The position numbers were made by a program, and so were the translations under genes. The notes beneath the pieces are model-generated. The model saw nothing but the letters and a program-made list of their open reading frames with translations. It did no database searches and was not told where the DNA came from. DNA of 56,031 nucleotides from Eubacterium sp. AF22-9 (GTDB lineage: Bacteria > Bacillota > Clostridia > Lachnospirales > Lachnospiraceae), in the NCBI GenBank assembly GCA_003458705.1, contig QRVH01000018.1:1-56031 (forward strand), written 5' to 3'. Each line of letters starts with the position of its first letter. The first letter of the stretch is position 1. This document shows, one piece after another, positions 38,327-48,219 of this stretch.

Positions 38327-39621
38327 TTATTTAGAAAATTTACTCTTTCTGTGGATAATCTCATGTCTTCCAGGACCATTAGATACCATTGTGATAGGGG
38401 CTTCAATTTCCTGCTCAATAGCCTCAATATAGTTACGGCACTCGACAGGAAGCTCTTCATAGTTAGTAATTCCTCTGATATCTGACTTCCAGCCTGGCAT
38501 AGTCTTTAATACCGGCTTAGCCTTCTCAAGCTGTGGAGTAGTTGGGAAATCCTTAGTAATCTTTCCATCTATCTCATATCCAACGCACATTGGAATCTCA
38601 TCAAGATATCCAAGTACATCAAGAACTGTAAGAGCAACCTCTGTTGTTCCCTGCATTCTTACACCATAACGTGTAGCAACTGCATCGAACCATCCCATTC
38701 TTCTAGGACGTCCTGTAGTAGCTCCGAATTCACCACCATCTCCACCTCTGCGTCTGAGTTCATCTGCCTCATCACCAAAGATTTCGCTTACAAATGCTCC
38801 GGCACCAACTGCTGAAGAATATGCCTTAACAACTGTAACAACATCTGTAATTGATGCAGCCGGAATACCAGCACCAATAGCACCATAAGGAGCTAATGTT
38901 GATGATGAAGTTACCATTGGATATATACCATGGTCAGTATCCTTAAGAGAACCTAACTGACCCTCAAGTAAAATCTTCTTTCCGTCTTTAAGTGCCTGAT
39001 GTAAAAATGCTGATGTATCACATACATATGGTTCAACCATCTCTTTATATTCCATAAGAGTATTAAATATCTCTTCTTCATTAAGAAGTGGCTGATGATA
39101 GAGATGCTCAAGCATAACATTCTTTAATGTACATACATTGGCAATCTTTTCCTTAAGTTCCTGCTCGTCTCCGAATAATTCATTAACCTGAAAACCAATC
39201 TTTGCATACTTATCTGAATAGAATGGAGCAATACCTGACTTGGTAGAACCAAATGATTTACCAGCAAGTCTTGCTTCTTCATATGTATCAAATGCAACAT
39301 GATATGGCATAAGAATCTGTGCCCTGTCTGATACAAGAATCTTAGGCATTGGTACATTACGGTCTGTAAGGCTCTTTAATTCCTTAACAAGATATGGAAT
39401 ATTAAGAGCTACGCCGTTGCCAATGACACTTGTTGTATGGTTATAGAAAACTCCCGAGGTAAAAGATGAAGCGCGAACTTTCCATAATCATTAATAATAG
39501 TATGTCCCGCATTAGCTCCTCCCTGGAATCTTACGATGATGTCTGATTCTTCGGCAAGCATATCAGTAATCTTACCCTTTCCTTCATCACCCCAGTTAGC
39601 ACCTACAATAGCTTTTACCAT
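38327..39621 (-). pseudogene. purA: Adenylosuccinate synthetase, interrupted by a single-base frameshift
   Basis: Two frames together make PurA, which joins IMP and aspartate using GTP on the way to AMP. The first (39409-39621) has [16 protein letters not shown] and GGANAGHT; the second (38327-39349) has QGTTEVALTVLDVLGYL and the end of the enzyme. Between them the minus-strand text reads LLP, then [15 protein letters not shown] in the next frame, so one base is missing near 39456-39460. Restoring it gives a full-length protein. A sequencing or assembly indel is more likely than loss of this gene. Confidence 0.9.
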
Positions 39622-39663
39622 AGCGTCCTCCAATCTGTTTTAAAAAACACAAACATTAAATTA

Positions 39664-39735
39664 AGCTATTGACGGGAATTGAACCCGTGACCTCTTCATT
39701 ACCAATGAAGTGCTCTACCCCTGAGCTACAATAGC
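39664..39735 (-). tRNA. tRNA-Thr (anticodon GGU)
   Basis: 72 bases on the minus strand. The acceptor stem GCTATTG/CAATAGC closes perfectly; the anticodon arm is CTTCA-TTGGTAA-TGAAG, giving anticodon GGU; the T arm contains GGTTCAATTCC. CCA is not encoded. A strong promoter lies directly upstream, and purA follows 42 bases downstream, so the tRNA may be processed from a joint transcript. Confidence 0.95.
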
Positions 39736-39757
39736 ATGTGTCTTAACACACCTATTC

Positions 39758-39786
39758 ATAATATTATAGGTTGGTTATTTTGTCAA
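39758..39786 (-). promoter_or_regulatory. Sigma-A promoter for tRNA-Thr and purA
   Basis: TTGACA (39786-39781) and TATTAT (39763-39758) with a 17-base spacer on the minus strand. The -10 lies just past the sigH stop and the -35 overlaps the sigH coding end. Confidence 0.75.
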
Positions 39787-40375
39787 CTTTATTCCTTATC
39801 CTTTGTATAGCATTATCTATAGATTTTGGCGGCTTATCAAGCGTCTGCGCAATAGCAATATAATCTTTGCCAGACATATATAATTCCAATACATTTTTCT
39901 CAAAACCACTTAGCACACTGTATAATTTATCTTCTAAACTTTCAGCATTTTCCTGATCAATAAAAAGCCTTTCCGGATTCTGTTCCTTATCAGACTTTAG
40001 TACATCCACCAGCTTTACCTGAGAATCATCCTCAGGATTAACCGGTTCATCAAAGGAAACATATGTATTAAGTGGCGTATTCTTCTTTCTGTTAGAAGCT
40101 GTAACCGCATTAAGAATCTGCCTGTTTATGCACATTCCAGCAAATGTCATGAAAGAAGCATCCTTTTGCTTATCATAGTCACGGACAGCCTTATAAAGGC
40201 CTATCATTCCCTCCTGGATTAAATCATCACTGTCTCCGCCGGCAAGAAACATGGCCTTGGCTTTCTTCCGCACTATATACTTATATCTTTCAAATATGCA
40301 CTCGATTGCCTGCTCATTGCCTGCACGGTACATATCAATAAGTTCTTCATCAGGATAATCTTCCAAATGCTTCAT
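39764..40375 (-). CDS. sigH: RNA polymerase sigma factor SigH (Spo0H-type)
   Basis: 203 residues, sigma-70 family group 3/4. Region 2 is seen in DDLIQEGMIGLYKAVRDYD and FMTFAGMCINRQI; region 4 is the C-terminal YIAIAQTLDKPPKSIDNAIQRIR helix-turn-helix. In B. subtilis SigH directs early sporulation genes, and its gene lies in the same cysS-mrnC-rlmB neighbourhood, which supports the name. The ribosome-binding site is poor. It follows rlmB with no yacP gene between. Confidence 0.9.
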   Translation of the reverse strand: MKHLEDYPDEELIDMYRAGNEQAIECIFERYKYIVRKKAKAMFLAGGDSDDLIQEGMIGLYKAVRDYDKQKDASFMTFAGMCINRQILNAVTASNRKKNTPLNTYVSFDEPVNPEDDSQVKLVDVLKSDKEQNPERLFIDQENAESLEDKLYSVLSGFEKNVLELYMSGKDYIAIAQTLDKPPKSIDNAIQRIRNKVDKITNL

Positions 40376-40416
40376 AAAAACGGCTATGCCTTTCTAAATC
40401 TATTTTCACGTTTTTC

Positions 40417-41156
40417 TTAGTTAAGTCTCTGACGGACTATTTCGTATGCAAGAACACCTGCTGCAACTGAGGCATTCAAGGAATCAATGTCACCCTTCAT
40501 AGGAATTGATGCTATGAAATCACATTTGTCCTTAACAAGACGCTTACGCCATTGCCTTCATTACCTATAACAAGACCGATAGGACCTTTAAGGTTAAGAT
40601 TATACATTGTCTCTCCACCCATATCAGCACATACGAACCAGAGTCCCTGCTTCTTAAGTTCCTCAATTGTCTGTGAAATATTAGTAACCTTGGCTACAGG
40701 TGTGTAATTAATTGCACCTGCTGATGTCTTGGCTACAGTTGCTGTAAGTCCGACAGCTCTTCTCTTAGGGATGATAACACCATGTGCTCCTGCAAGGTTG
40801 GCAGTTCTTATAATAGCGCCAAGATTATGAGGATCTTCTATCTCATCAAGAATGAATATAAATGGATCTTCACCCTTTTCCTTAGCTGCTGCAAGTATAT
40901 CATCAACCTCTGCATATTCATAAGCTGCTCCAATAGCAACAACGCCCTGATGATGTCCTGTTCCTGCAAGCCTGTCAAGTCTCTCTTTATCAACATAATT
41001 GATAATTGCATCTGTTTTCTTTGCTTCTCTGACAATACTCTTTATTGGTCCGTCCTGACAGCCATCAAGAATAAAAAGCTTATCAATTGTTTTGCCAGAG
41101 CGGAATGCCTCTAAAACAGCATTTCTTCCCTGAAATGTTAATTCATTGTATCTCAT
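40417..41156 (-). pseudogene. rlmB: 23S rRNA (guanosine-2'-O-)-methyltransferase RlmB, frameshifted near the 3' end
   Basis: A SPOUT methyltransferase: the N-terminal GRNAVLEAF, EDPHNLGAIIRTA (motif 1) and [11 protein letters not shown] (motif 2) are present. The open frame ends at 40512, right after motif 2. One base lower down, another frame continues [19 protein letters not shown], then [19 protein letters not shown] to a stop at 40417, the normal C-terminus. One base, probably a C near 40542, is missing. AAGGAG precedes the ATG at 41156. A full gene is expected after correction. Confidence 0.88.
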
Positions 41157-41177
41157 ATATTTCTCCTTAATATTAAC

Positions 41178-41220
41178 AAAGCAGAATCCAGTTATCCATT
41201 ACAGATATGGATTCTGCTTT
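41178..41220 (-). terminator. Hairpin between mrnC and rlmB
   Basis: AAAGCAGAATCC and GGATTCTGCTTT form a 12-base stem with a 19-base loop on the minus strand. No T run follows, so it may be a processing or partial-termination site within the operon. Confidence 0.5.
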
Positions 41221-41227
41221 GCCGGCT

Positions 41228-41671
41228 CTACTTTAACTCAAGGCTTTCCAGTCCTGCTTTAACCAGTTCCATCATCCGCTCATACTGCCCGCTAAGATAC
41301 AGATATCCCATAAGAGCCTCAAAACCCGTTGCTCTTCTGTAATCCCCAATGCTTGCATTCTTGGCAGATGTGTATGACTTTGCATTACGTCCTCTCTTAT
41401 ACACAGCTTCCTCATGTTCACTGAGCATTGGCTCTATTACACCTATCATGGCAGATTGAGATTCAGCCTTAACAATACTGCTCGTTTTCTTGTTAAGCTT
41501 ATTAACCTGCATATTCCCCTGTTCTATAACCCATGTCTTAATGACAAGGTCATATATGCTGTCCCCGATATATGCAAGAACAAGAGGTGATAACTGCGAA
41601 GGCTCTGTATGCTTCATATCCAGGCCTTCATATATGCATTTTACAAGGTCGTTATCTAGGCTCTGCTCCAT
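41228..41671 (-). CDS. mrnC: Mini-ribonuclease III
   Basis: 147 residues. A ribonuclease III domain without the double-stranded RNA-binding domain; [17 protein letters not shown] contains the catalytic acidic residues, and [16 protein letters not shown] is the second metal-binding segment. MrnC matures 23S rRNA. The start overlaps the cysS end by 16 bases, so translation is probably coupled, as in the syntenic Bacillus operon. Confidence 0.94.
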   Translation of the reverse strand: MEQSLDNDLVKCIYEGLDMKHTEPSQLSPLVLAYIGDSIYDLVIKTWVIEQGNMQVNKLNKKTSSIVKAESQSAMIGVIEPMLSEHEEAVYKRGRNAKSYTSAKNASIGDYRRATGFEALMGYLYLSGQYERMMELVKAGLESLELK

Positions 41672-43074
41672 CTTACGCCCTCTCTTGTATCCTTAAGAAC
41701 AATTCCCTTTGCTAATAACTCATCTCGAATTTCATCAGCTCTTGCAAAATTCTTATCTTTTCTTGCCTGCTGTCTCTCGGCAATAAGTGCCTCGATATCC
41801 TCATCAAGCATTTCTTCCTTCTTGTCTGTCTTAAGTCCAAGAATATCTGTGAGAGTTGTAATCTTCTTCATAAGAGTATAGATGTATTTCTTGGAATTAT
41901 CTGAGCTTGAATTAGAGTTAGCAAGCTTTACAAGTTCAAATATAGCTGATATTGCATCTGCTGTATTGAAGTCATCGTCCATTGAATCTTCGAATTTCTT
42001 ATAAATGTCATCTATAGAAGCTATTATCTTCTTCTCATCCTCTGTCATTGTAACATCTTTGGCATTCTCTGACAGATGTCTTAAATTATCAACTGCAGTT
42101 AAGATTCTGTCTAATCCGTTCTTTGCTGATTCCATAAGGTCATGGCTGAAATTAACAGGATTACGGTAATGTGCGCTTAACATGAAGAATCTTAACACCT
42201 CAAGGTCGTATTCCCTGCTTATATCTCTTACTGTAAAGAAATTGCCTAAAGACTTAGACATCTTCTTATTATCAATATTAAGAAATGCATTGTGCATCCA
42301 GTACTTAGAGAATGGTACTCCATTAGCTGCCTCTGACTGTGCAATCTCATTCTCATGGTGAGGGAATATTAAATCCTCTCCACCTGCATGGATATCGATT
42401 TCGTCAGCAAGGTACTTCTTAGACATAACAGAGCATTCAATATGCCAGCCCGGTCTTCCATCGCTCCAAGGAGATGGCCATGATGGCTCTCCTTCTTTCT
42501 TAGGCTTCCAGAGAACGAAATCAAGTGGATCTTCCTTCTCATCCTCACCTGTAACCTTAAGGCTGTGTGCCTCATCTCTGTGTCCTGCCTCCAAGTCGTC
42601 AATATTCTTCTTAGATAACTTTCCATATTCTGCAAATTTTCTTGTTCTGTAATATACAGTTCCATTGACTTCATAAGCATAACCCTTGTCAATAAGAGTC
42701 TGTATCATATCAATCATTCCGCCGATTTCCTGAGTTGCAAGAGGATGTGTTGTTGCAGGCTTAATATTCATGCCCTCCATATCCTTCTTACATTCAGCAA
42801 TGTATCTTGTTGAAATCTCCTCAGCAGATACACCTTCTTCATTAGCTTTCTTAATAATCTTGTCGTCTACATCTGTAAAGTTAGATACATAATTAACATC
42901 ATATCCCTTATACTCAAGATATCTTCTTACTGTATCAAATACAATCATAGGTCTTGCGTTACCAATATGAATAAGGTTGTATACAGTAGGTCCGCAGACA
43001 TACATTTTAACCTTACCTTCTTCTAATGGCTTAAACTCTTCTTTTCTTCTGGATAAAGTATTATAAATCCTCAT
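41656..43074 (-). CDS. cysS: Cysteinyl-tRNA synthetase
   Basis: 472 residues, class I synthetase. The zinc-binding and HIGH regions are in [18 protein letters not shown]; the catalytic loop is [11 protein letters not shown]. The C-terminal helical anticodon domain ends at [18 protein letters not shown] lies before the ATG. The gene follows cysE by 26 bases. Confidence 0.97.
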   Translation of the reverse strand: MRIYNTLSRRKEEFKPLEEGKVKMYVCGPTVYNLIHIGNARPMIVFDTVRRYLEYKGYDVNYVSNFTDVDDKIIKKANEEGVSAEEISTRYIAECKKDMEGMNIKPATTHPLATQEIGGMIDMIQTLIDKGYAYEVNGTVYYRTRKFAEYGKLSKKNIDDLEAGHRDEAHSLKVTGEDEKEDPLDFVLWKPKKEGEPSWPSPWSDGRPGWHIECSVMSKKYLADEIDIHAGGEDLIFPHHENEIAQSEAANGVPFSKYWMHNAFLNIDNKKMSKSLGNFFTVRDISREYDLEVLRFFMLSAHYRNPVNFSHDLMESAKNGLDRILTAVDNLRHLSENAKDVTMTEDEKKIIASIDDIYKKFEDSMDDDFNTADAISAIFELVKLANSNSSSDNSKKYIYTLMKKITTLTDILGLKTDKKEEMLDEDIEALIAERQQARKDKNFARADEIRDELLAKGIVLKDTREGVRWSRA

Positions 43075-43100
43075 GTCAGATTTCCTTTCATAATCACACT

Positions 43101-43775
43101 TTAGTTATCATCATACGAGCTGCGGCTTTCATTGACGCTGTTCTCAAGGTGTGCAAGTCTCTTCTTAAGTCTTGCGTTCTCCTGCTTTAAGTTCTCGATA
43201 TCCTGCATAACAGGATCTGGAAGATGTATCTGGTCTAAATCATCAAACAGTCTTACGCTGTCCTGAATAACAACTCTTCCTGGAACACCAACCACTGTAG
43301 AATTTGCTGGCACATCCTTTAATACAACAGAACCCGCACCAATCTTGCAGTTATCACCTATAGTAACTGAGCCAAGAATCTTTGCTCCTGCTCCTACCAT
43401 AATATTATCTCCAAGAGTAGGATGTCTCTTACCCTGCTCCTTGCCTGTTCCTCCAAGTGTAACGCCCTGATAAAGTGTTACATTGTTACCGATAATAGCT
43501 GTCTCTCCGATAACAACTCCATGTCCGTGGTCAATAAAAAGTCCCTCTCCAATCTGTGCTCCCGGATGTATCTCAATTCCGGTCTGTCTTGCAGTTTTCT
43601 GTGAAATCTTTCTTGCCTTGTAATATTCACCCTTAAGATATAACTTATGGGCTTTTCTATATTTAAGTATTGCCTTAAAACTAGGATAAAGATATACCTC
43701 TTTATCCGACTTGATAGCAGGGTCTCTGTCCTTTATTACTGCTATTTCCTGCTTTACATAATCTCTATATTTCAT
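43101..43775 (-). CDS. cysE: Serine O-acetyltransferase
   Basis: 224 residues. The left-handed beta-helix of hexapeptide repeats ([18 protein letters not shown], then [16 protein letters not shown]) carries the catalytic His of DHGHG. CysE makes O-acetylserine for cysteine synthesis. The C-terminal about 35 residues are a predicted coiled coil ([16 protein letters not shown]), longer than usual. It pairs functionally with the following cysS. No T-box is evident upstream. Confidence 0.95.
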   Translation of the reverse strand: MKYRDYVKQEIAVIKDRDPAIKSDKEVYLYPSFKAILKYRKAHKLYLKGEYYKARKISQKTARQTGIEIHPGAQIGEGLFIDHGHGVVIGETAIIGNNVTLYQGVTLGGTGKEQGKRHPTLGDNIMVGAGAKILGSVTIGDNCKIGAGSVVLKDVPANSTVVGVPGRVVIQDSVRLFDDLDQIHLPDPVMQDIENLKQENARLKKRLAHLENSVNESRSSYDDN

Positions 43776-43843
43776 AATCTGTTAATCCTGACTTTTCTTC
43801 TTAATATAATATATGAATCAAAGCTGCAAATGTATTGTCAGTT

Positions 43844-44395
43844 CTATTTGTTCTGACAGCCCATGCAGCCACCACAGTCAGGTCTACAGTTTGTCATATC
43901 AGCAGCACCGTATATATAATTAGAAACAGAATTAAGTGAGCATATTGCCTGAGAAGAAATACCCTCTCCACTTCCGGTAAATCCAAGTCCCTCTTCTGTA
44001 GTAGCCTTAACATTAACTCTGTCAACATCAAGCTTTAAAGCATCTGCGATATTCTTTCTCATATCATCAATATATGGGCGCATCTTAGGCTTCTGTGCAA
44101 TAATAGTAGCATCAATATTTTCTATAATATAATTAGCCTCATCTATCTTCTTTCCAACCTCTTCCAGAAGCTTGATGCTTGATATTCCCTTGTATCTGTC
44201 ATCTGTATCCGGGAAATGCTTTCCTATATCTCCAAGTGCAGCAGCACCCAGTAATGCATCCATAATGGCATGAAGAAGCACATCTGCATCAGAGTGTCCA
44301 AGCAGACCTAATTCATATGGAATCTCAACTCCGCCCATGATAAGCTTACGATCTTTAACCAGTTTATGAACATCATATCCCATTCCAACTCTCAT
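43844..44395 (-). CDS. ispF: 2-C-methyl-D-erythritol 2,4-cyclodiphosphate synthase with Cys-rich tail
   Basis: 183 residues. IspF forms the cyclodiphosphate of the MEP isoprenoid pathway. It opens [31 protein letters not shown] has the metal ligands, and [11 protein letters not shown] closes the active site. After the normal end, a tail of about 25 residues contains [11 protein letters not shown], four cysteines spaced 3-2-2, not part of the usual enzyme. AAGGAGG precedes the ATG at 44395; a longer frame is unlikely. Confidence 0.93.
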   Translation of the reverse strand: MRVGMGYDVHKLVKDRKLIMGGVEIPYELGLLGHSDADVLLHAIMDALLGAAALGDIGKHFPDTDDRYKGISSIKLLEEVGKKIDEANYIIENIDATIIAQKPKMRPYIDDMRKNIADALKLDVDRVNVKATTEEGLGFTGSGEGISSQAICSLNSVSNYIYGAADMTNCRPDCGGCMGCQNK

Positions 44396-44494
44396 ATAGC
44401 TCCTCCTTAATCTTGATTGCAACATTAATTGTTTACCTAGTCCATATAAGTAAAGCACATTTTAGCTGGATTATCAAGTGAAATTGACACCAGC

Positions 44495-45195
44495 TCACTT
44501 TACCTTCTTATATCCACCAGCCGCCTCAATATCCACAACTTCAAACACAGTCAGCATATCCCCATGCACCTTAAATCTGATATCAAAGCCTGAAAATGTT
44601 ACCCCATAAGCCTTGCCTCGTCTGTATCATAAGCTGGTCTTGGGTCCTGCTCTAATATTTTAACCGCTGCTGTCTGTTTGTTTTCCGGCATTATTGCAAG
44701 CAGGTCTGATGGAAATATCACTTTAAGATTTCTGTTATAAGTGGCTGCCGTAAATCCTTCTTTTGCCTCTGGGTGTGAGTCTGTGAATTTTACATACGGC
44801 TTGATATCGTATATCGGCGTACCATCAACCATATCCACCCCTGAAACGAATAGTACCGGTCCTTTATCTGCCGTATATTCTATGTGCTCTAATTTCACAC
44901 ATGACAACCCAATATCATTCGGTCTGAACGGTGACCTTGTTGCAAATACTCCCATTCGCACTTTCCCGCCAAGTCTTGGAGGAGTTACCGTTGCCGCTAT
45001 AGTTTTCTTCTGCGACTTGGAAAACTGCCATAAAACCCATATATGTGAAAAATCCTCCAATCCTCTGAAAGCCTCTGGTTGTCTGTATTCTGGTTCAAAT
45101 GTTATGACACCTTTCAATTCCTCTATCAATCCACTCTGTCTTGGAATCCCAAATTTTGTTGGAAAATCTGTTGAAATGTGACCTATTATATTCAC
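44495..45195 (-). pseudogene. trmO: TrmO/TsaA-type tRNA methyltransferase, frameshifted near the 3' end
   Basis: The TsaA domain is clear: IGHISTDFPTKFGIPRQSG, FSHIWVLWQF, FATRSPFRPNDIGLS and DIKPYVKFTDS. TrmO methylates N6-threonylcarbamoyladenosine at tRNA position 37. The open frame stops at 44599 after EARL, while the next frame continues GVTFSGFDIRFKVHGDMLT to a stop at 44495, matching the usual C-terminal domain. One base, probably a T on the minus strand near 44610, is missing. GTG start at 45195 with GGAGG. Confidence 0.85.
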
Positions 45196-45225
45196 TCTGT
45201 GCCTCCGTATTATGCTTAATTTTTA

Positions 45226-45254
45226 TTGACCTTACATATAAAAAGAACTAGAAT
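45226..45254 (+). promoter_or_regulatory. Predicted promoter for the SH3-domain protein
   Basis: TTGACC (45226-45231) and TAGAAT (45249-45254) with a 17-base spacer. Confidence 0.5.
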
Positions 45255-45272
45255 TATTTTTATATAGAAAAT

Positions 45273-45893
45273 ATGAGGTCTTTAGTCGCAATGAAAATCA
45301 ATAATCTTATTGTTAAAATATTCTTAGGTTTATACCTTGTAATAATTATAGCCGGAGTTGTAGTGTTTGAAAACATCGGTTTTGCTGGCGGCGGTCTTGA
45401 AAAAAGCATTCACACTGCCAGCAATTCTGAAACCCAGCCAGTTACTGTTAAAGATATAAATTCAGAAACTATATCTAAGACAACCCCTGCCGCAACAGTT
45501 AAAGAAACTGCTTCTTCTCAGGATGTAACAAAACAGGAAACCACCGTCGTGACTGAAACTCAGACAGTAACCGTAGCATCTGAAACATCCTGTGAATCCT
45601 CCGAGCCTGAAACCGTTCAGACTGAAGTCCAAAACACGCAGCCTGCAACAACCGCCCAGCCATCGTATACATTTGCAAATGGACGCATAACCAATACATC
45701 TGCTCTTAAAAGTTACCATGTGACAGGTGCTTCCTATGTAAATATGCATAAAGACAAAAACGGCAGCCACTCCTTTGCAGTTGTGCCAGGAGGGACTACC
45801 GGTTCTATATTATCTGTTGGTGCTTATTACACACTTATTGATTATAACGGTACAAGTGGGTATGTATACAATTCATACCTTGAAGTGTATTAG
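45273..45893 (+). CDS. Membrane-anchored protein with Ser/Thr-rich stalk and SH3-like domain
   Basis: 206 residues. One membrane segment (about 14-32) is followed by a Thr/Ser/Glu-rich stalk of about 95 residues. A C-terminal bacterial-SH3-like domain follows (YVNMHKDKNGSHSFAVV, then GTSGYVYNSYLEV). This suits a cell-wall-binding or surface protein. An internal ATG at 45291 is an equally possible start. It is divergent from trmO and converges on uppP. Confidence 0.7.
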   Translation: MRSLVAMKINNLIVKIFLGLYLVIIIAGVVVFENIGFAGGGLEKSIHTASNSETQPVTVKDINSETISKTTPAATVKETASSQDVTKQETTVVTETQTVTVASETSCESSEPETVQTEVQNTQPATTAQPSYTFANGRITNTSALKSYHVTGASYVNMHKDKNGSHSFAVVPGGTTGSILSVGAYYTLIDYNGTSGYVYNSYLEVY

Positions 45894-45895
45894 AA

Positions 45896-46744
45896 TTAAA
45901 ACAATACAAAGCTGAGTGCAATAACTGCTATTCCAAGAATTATTCTGTACACACCGAACACCTTGAAATCATGCTTCTTGATGTATCCCATAAGGAACTT
46001 GATTACGAATACTGACACAAAGAATGCCACAAGGCAGCCTACAATAAGAACTATCCACTCAGTTCCTGTCATAGCCATTCCCATAGCAGCATATTTAGCA
46101 ATCTTTAAAAGACTTGCCCCGAACATTACAGGTACTGCAAGGAAAAATGTAAACTCAGCCGCAACGCTTCTTGATACTCCGATTATGAGTGCTCCGATAA
46201 TTGTTGCTCCCGATCTTGATGTACCCGGAAATACTGCTGCAATAAGCTGGAACAGACCTATTATTATTGCTGCCTTATAAGTTATCTCACCTATACTTCT
46301 GATTGCCGGTCTGCAGCCTTTCTTTGCATTCTCCACAATTATAAAAACTATACCGACAACGATAAGTGCAATAGCAACAGGGAATGGATGATAAAATAAT
46401 TCATCTATCTTATCATCAAAAATCAATCCGACAATCGCTGCAGGAATACATGCAATGATAATCTTAATCCACATTGCAAGTGCGCCATCTTTCCAGGCTG
46501 CTTTCTTACTGTCCCCAGTCTTCTTCATATAAAATGGCCACAGCTTATTCCAGAACAATATAACTACCGCCATAATTGCTCCAAGCTGGATAACTACCTG
46601 AAACATCTTATAAAAATCTGCGGATACATTAAGTTTGACTACCTGGTCAAGCAGAATCATATGACCTGTGCTGCTTATAGGCAGCCATTCTGTAATTCCT
46701 TCGACTATACCGAAAAGAATTGCCTTTAAAATCTCTAGCAACAT
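45896..46744 (-). CDS. uppP: Undecaprenyl-diphosphate phosphatase
   Basis: 282 residues, about eight membrane segments. The BacA/UppP signature VEGITEWLPISSTGHMIL and the second motif FPGTSRSGATI contain the catalytic Glu and Arg/Ser residues. The enzyme recycles undecaprenyl carrier lipid for peptidoglycan synthesis and confers bacitracin tolerance. AAGGAG lies before the ATG. The end is only two bases from the convergent SH3 gene. Confidence 0.96.
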   Translation of the reverse strand: MLLEILKAILFGIVEGITEWLPISSTGHMILLDQVVKLNVSADFYKMFQVVIQLGAIMAVVILFWNKLWPFYMKKTGDSKKAAWKDGALAMWIKIIIACIPAAIVGLIFDDKIDELFYHPFPVAIALIVVGIVFIIVENAKKGCRPAIRSIGEITYKAAIIIGLFQLIAAVFPGTSRSGATIIGALIIGVSRSVAAEFTFFLAVPVMFGASLLKIAKYAAMGMAMTGTEWIVLIVGCLVAFFVSVFVIKFLMGYIKKHDFKVFGVYRIILGIAVIALSFVLF

Positions 46745-46768
46745 GACTATCTCCTTAATATTTAATTA

Positions 46769-47071
46769 TTATGCTTCATTTTTACCAGTCGCCTCTGCAA
46801 GTTCTCTCTTATATCTTGCAAGCTGCCCCTCAGTATTCATTATCCTTCTGCTCTGTTCAGATATTGTCTGGTTAAGCTGTTCTATTGTTTCTGTCTGGTC
46901 ATCTTTTTTCCCGGTAACAATTACCATTCCAATGCACACAACTACAAAAAGTCCTACACCAGCCATTGTACATATGCTCTGTCCAATGAATATAAATATT
47001 CCAATTCCAATAAGAATAAGCAATCCAATTATTCCAAGAATAATTATCCTTAATCTGTCCGATTTCTTCAA
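46769..47071 (-). CDS. Small membrane protein with C-terminal coiled coil
   Basis: 100 residues. Two hydrophobic segments (about 8-30 and 33-52) are followed by a charged helical tail with heptad-like spacing (IEQLNQTISEQSRRIM). TTG start at 47071, seven bases from AAGGA. No recognised family. It lies between uppP and pfk and may be co-transcribed with them. Confidence 0.6.
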   Translation of the reverse strand: MKKSDRLRIIILGIIGLLILIGIGIFIFIGQSICTMAGVGLFVVVCIGMVIVTGKKDDQTETIEQLNQTISEQSRRIMNTEGQLARYKRELAEATGKNEA

Positions 47072-47118
47072 AGCATTTTCCTTCTTTCCTGAAGCATTTG
47101 CTTTGTATTATATACTAC

Positions 47119-48195
47119 TTATGCCTTTCTGCCAAGACTAATACCTAAGCTTTCAGCCTGTCTTATAAGTTCATTATCTGCATTAACCATCTTCGTTTTT
47201 CCAGCAACCTCCTCAAGCGGTATTTTAGAAAACTTTCCGTCTTTAATGCATACCATATTGCCATATTCTTTTCTTAATATAAGACCAGCAGCCTCAACCC
47301 CGATTCTTGTTGCAAATGTTCTGTCTGATGCACTTGGAATTCCTCCACGCTGTACATGTCCCGGGATTGTAACCCTGACTTCCTGACCTGCTCTCTTCTG
47401 TAATTCATCACTTAACTGATATGCAACTGATGGAAATGTGTATGTCTTTATCTTTTCTTTTAATTCTTTCTTGGAAAGCTTTGCATCTTCATCTGATATT
47501 GCGCCCTCAGCCATTGCAATTATAGTAAACTTCTTGCCCTGTTTTTCACGCTTTTTAATTGTATTTAGTACCTCATTAACATTATATGGGATCTCAGGTA
47601 TAAGTATGATATCTGCTCCACCAGCAATTCCTGAATGCAATGTCAGCCAGCCTGTTTTATGTCCCATAATCTCAACAATAAACACTCTGCTGTGTGAGGC
47701 TGCCGTTGTATGAATCTCATCTATAGTTCTTGTCGCAACATCTATAGCTGACTGAAATCCAAAGCTCATCTCAGTTCCTTCTATATCATTATCAATAGTC
47801 TTAGGAAGAGTAACGACATTTAAACCTTTCTGCGATAAAAGAGCCGCCGTCTTATGTGAACCATTTCCACCAAGCATTACCAGGCAGTCGAGTTTTAAAT
47901 CCTTATAAGTCTTAATCATGCCTGCAACCTTATCTCGTCCTTCCTCATCAGGCTCATTGATATATTTGAAAGGTGTTCTGGAAGTTCCAAGAATTGTTCC
48001 TCCCTCTGTTAGAATCCCACTGAAATCCTCTTCTTTCATCAGTTTGTAATTCTTAGTAATCATTCCTTTATAACCATCAAGAAATCCGTATATTTCAACA
48101 TCATTTGTATTATTATACAAAGTTTTGGCAACACCTCTCATTGCCGCATTAAGAGACTGGCAGTCTCCACCACTTGTAAGCATACCTATCTTCAT
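47119..48195 (-). CDS. pfkA: 6-phosphofructokinase
   Basis: 358 residues. It phosphorylates fructose 6-phosphate in glycolysis. Motifs: MLTSGGDCQSLNAAMRG, LGGNGSHKTA, PKTIDNDIEGT, and IMGHKTGWL. The donor-determining positions are G112 (equivalent to 104 in E. coli) and K132 (equivalent to 124), a mix of the ATP-type and PPi-type signatures, and the usual Asp at the 103 position is Asn. ATP is the likely donor but this cannot be settled by eye. GGAGG precedes the ATG. Confidence 0.92.
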   Translation of the reverse strand: MKIGMLTSGGDCQSLNAAMRGVAKTLYNNTNDVEIYGFLDGYKGMITKNYKLMKEEDFSGILTEGGTILGTSRTPFKYINEPDEEGRDKVAGMIKTYKDLKLDCLVMLGGNGSHKTAALLSQKGLNVVTLPKTIDNDIEGTEMSFGFQSAIDVATRTIDEIHTTAASHSRVFIVEIMGHKTGWLTLHSGIAGGADIILIPEIPYNVNEVLNTIKKREKQGKKFTIIAMAEGAISDEDAKLSKKELKEKIKTYTFPSVAYQLSDELQKRAGQEVRVTIPGHVQRGGIPSASDRTFATRIGVEAAGLILRKEYGNMVCIKDGKFSKIPLEEVAGKTKMVNADNELIRQAESLGISLGRKA

Positions 48196-48219
48196 ACCTG
48201 TTAGCCTCCATTTTCTTAA

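Noticed and set aside
43776-43843. T-box leader before cysE-cysS
   Set aside because: The spacer is too short and shows no T-box sequence or specifier stem.
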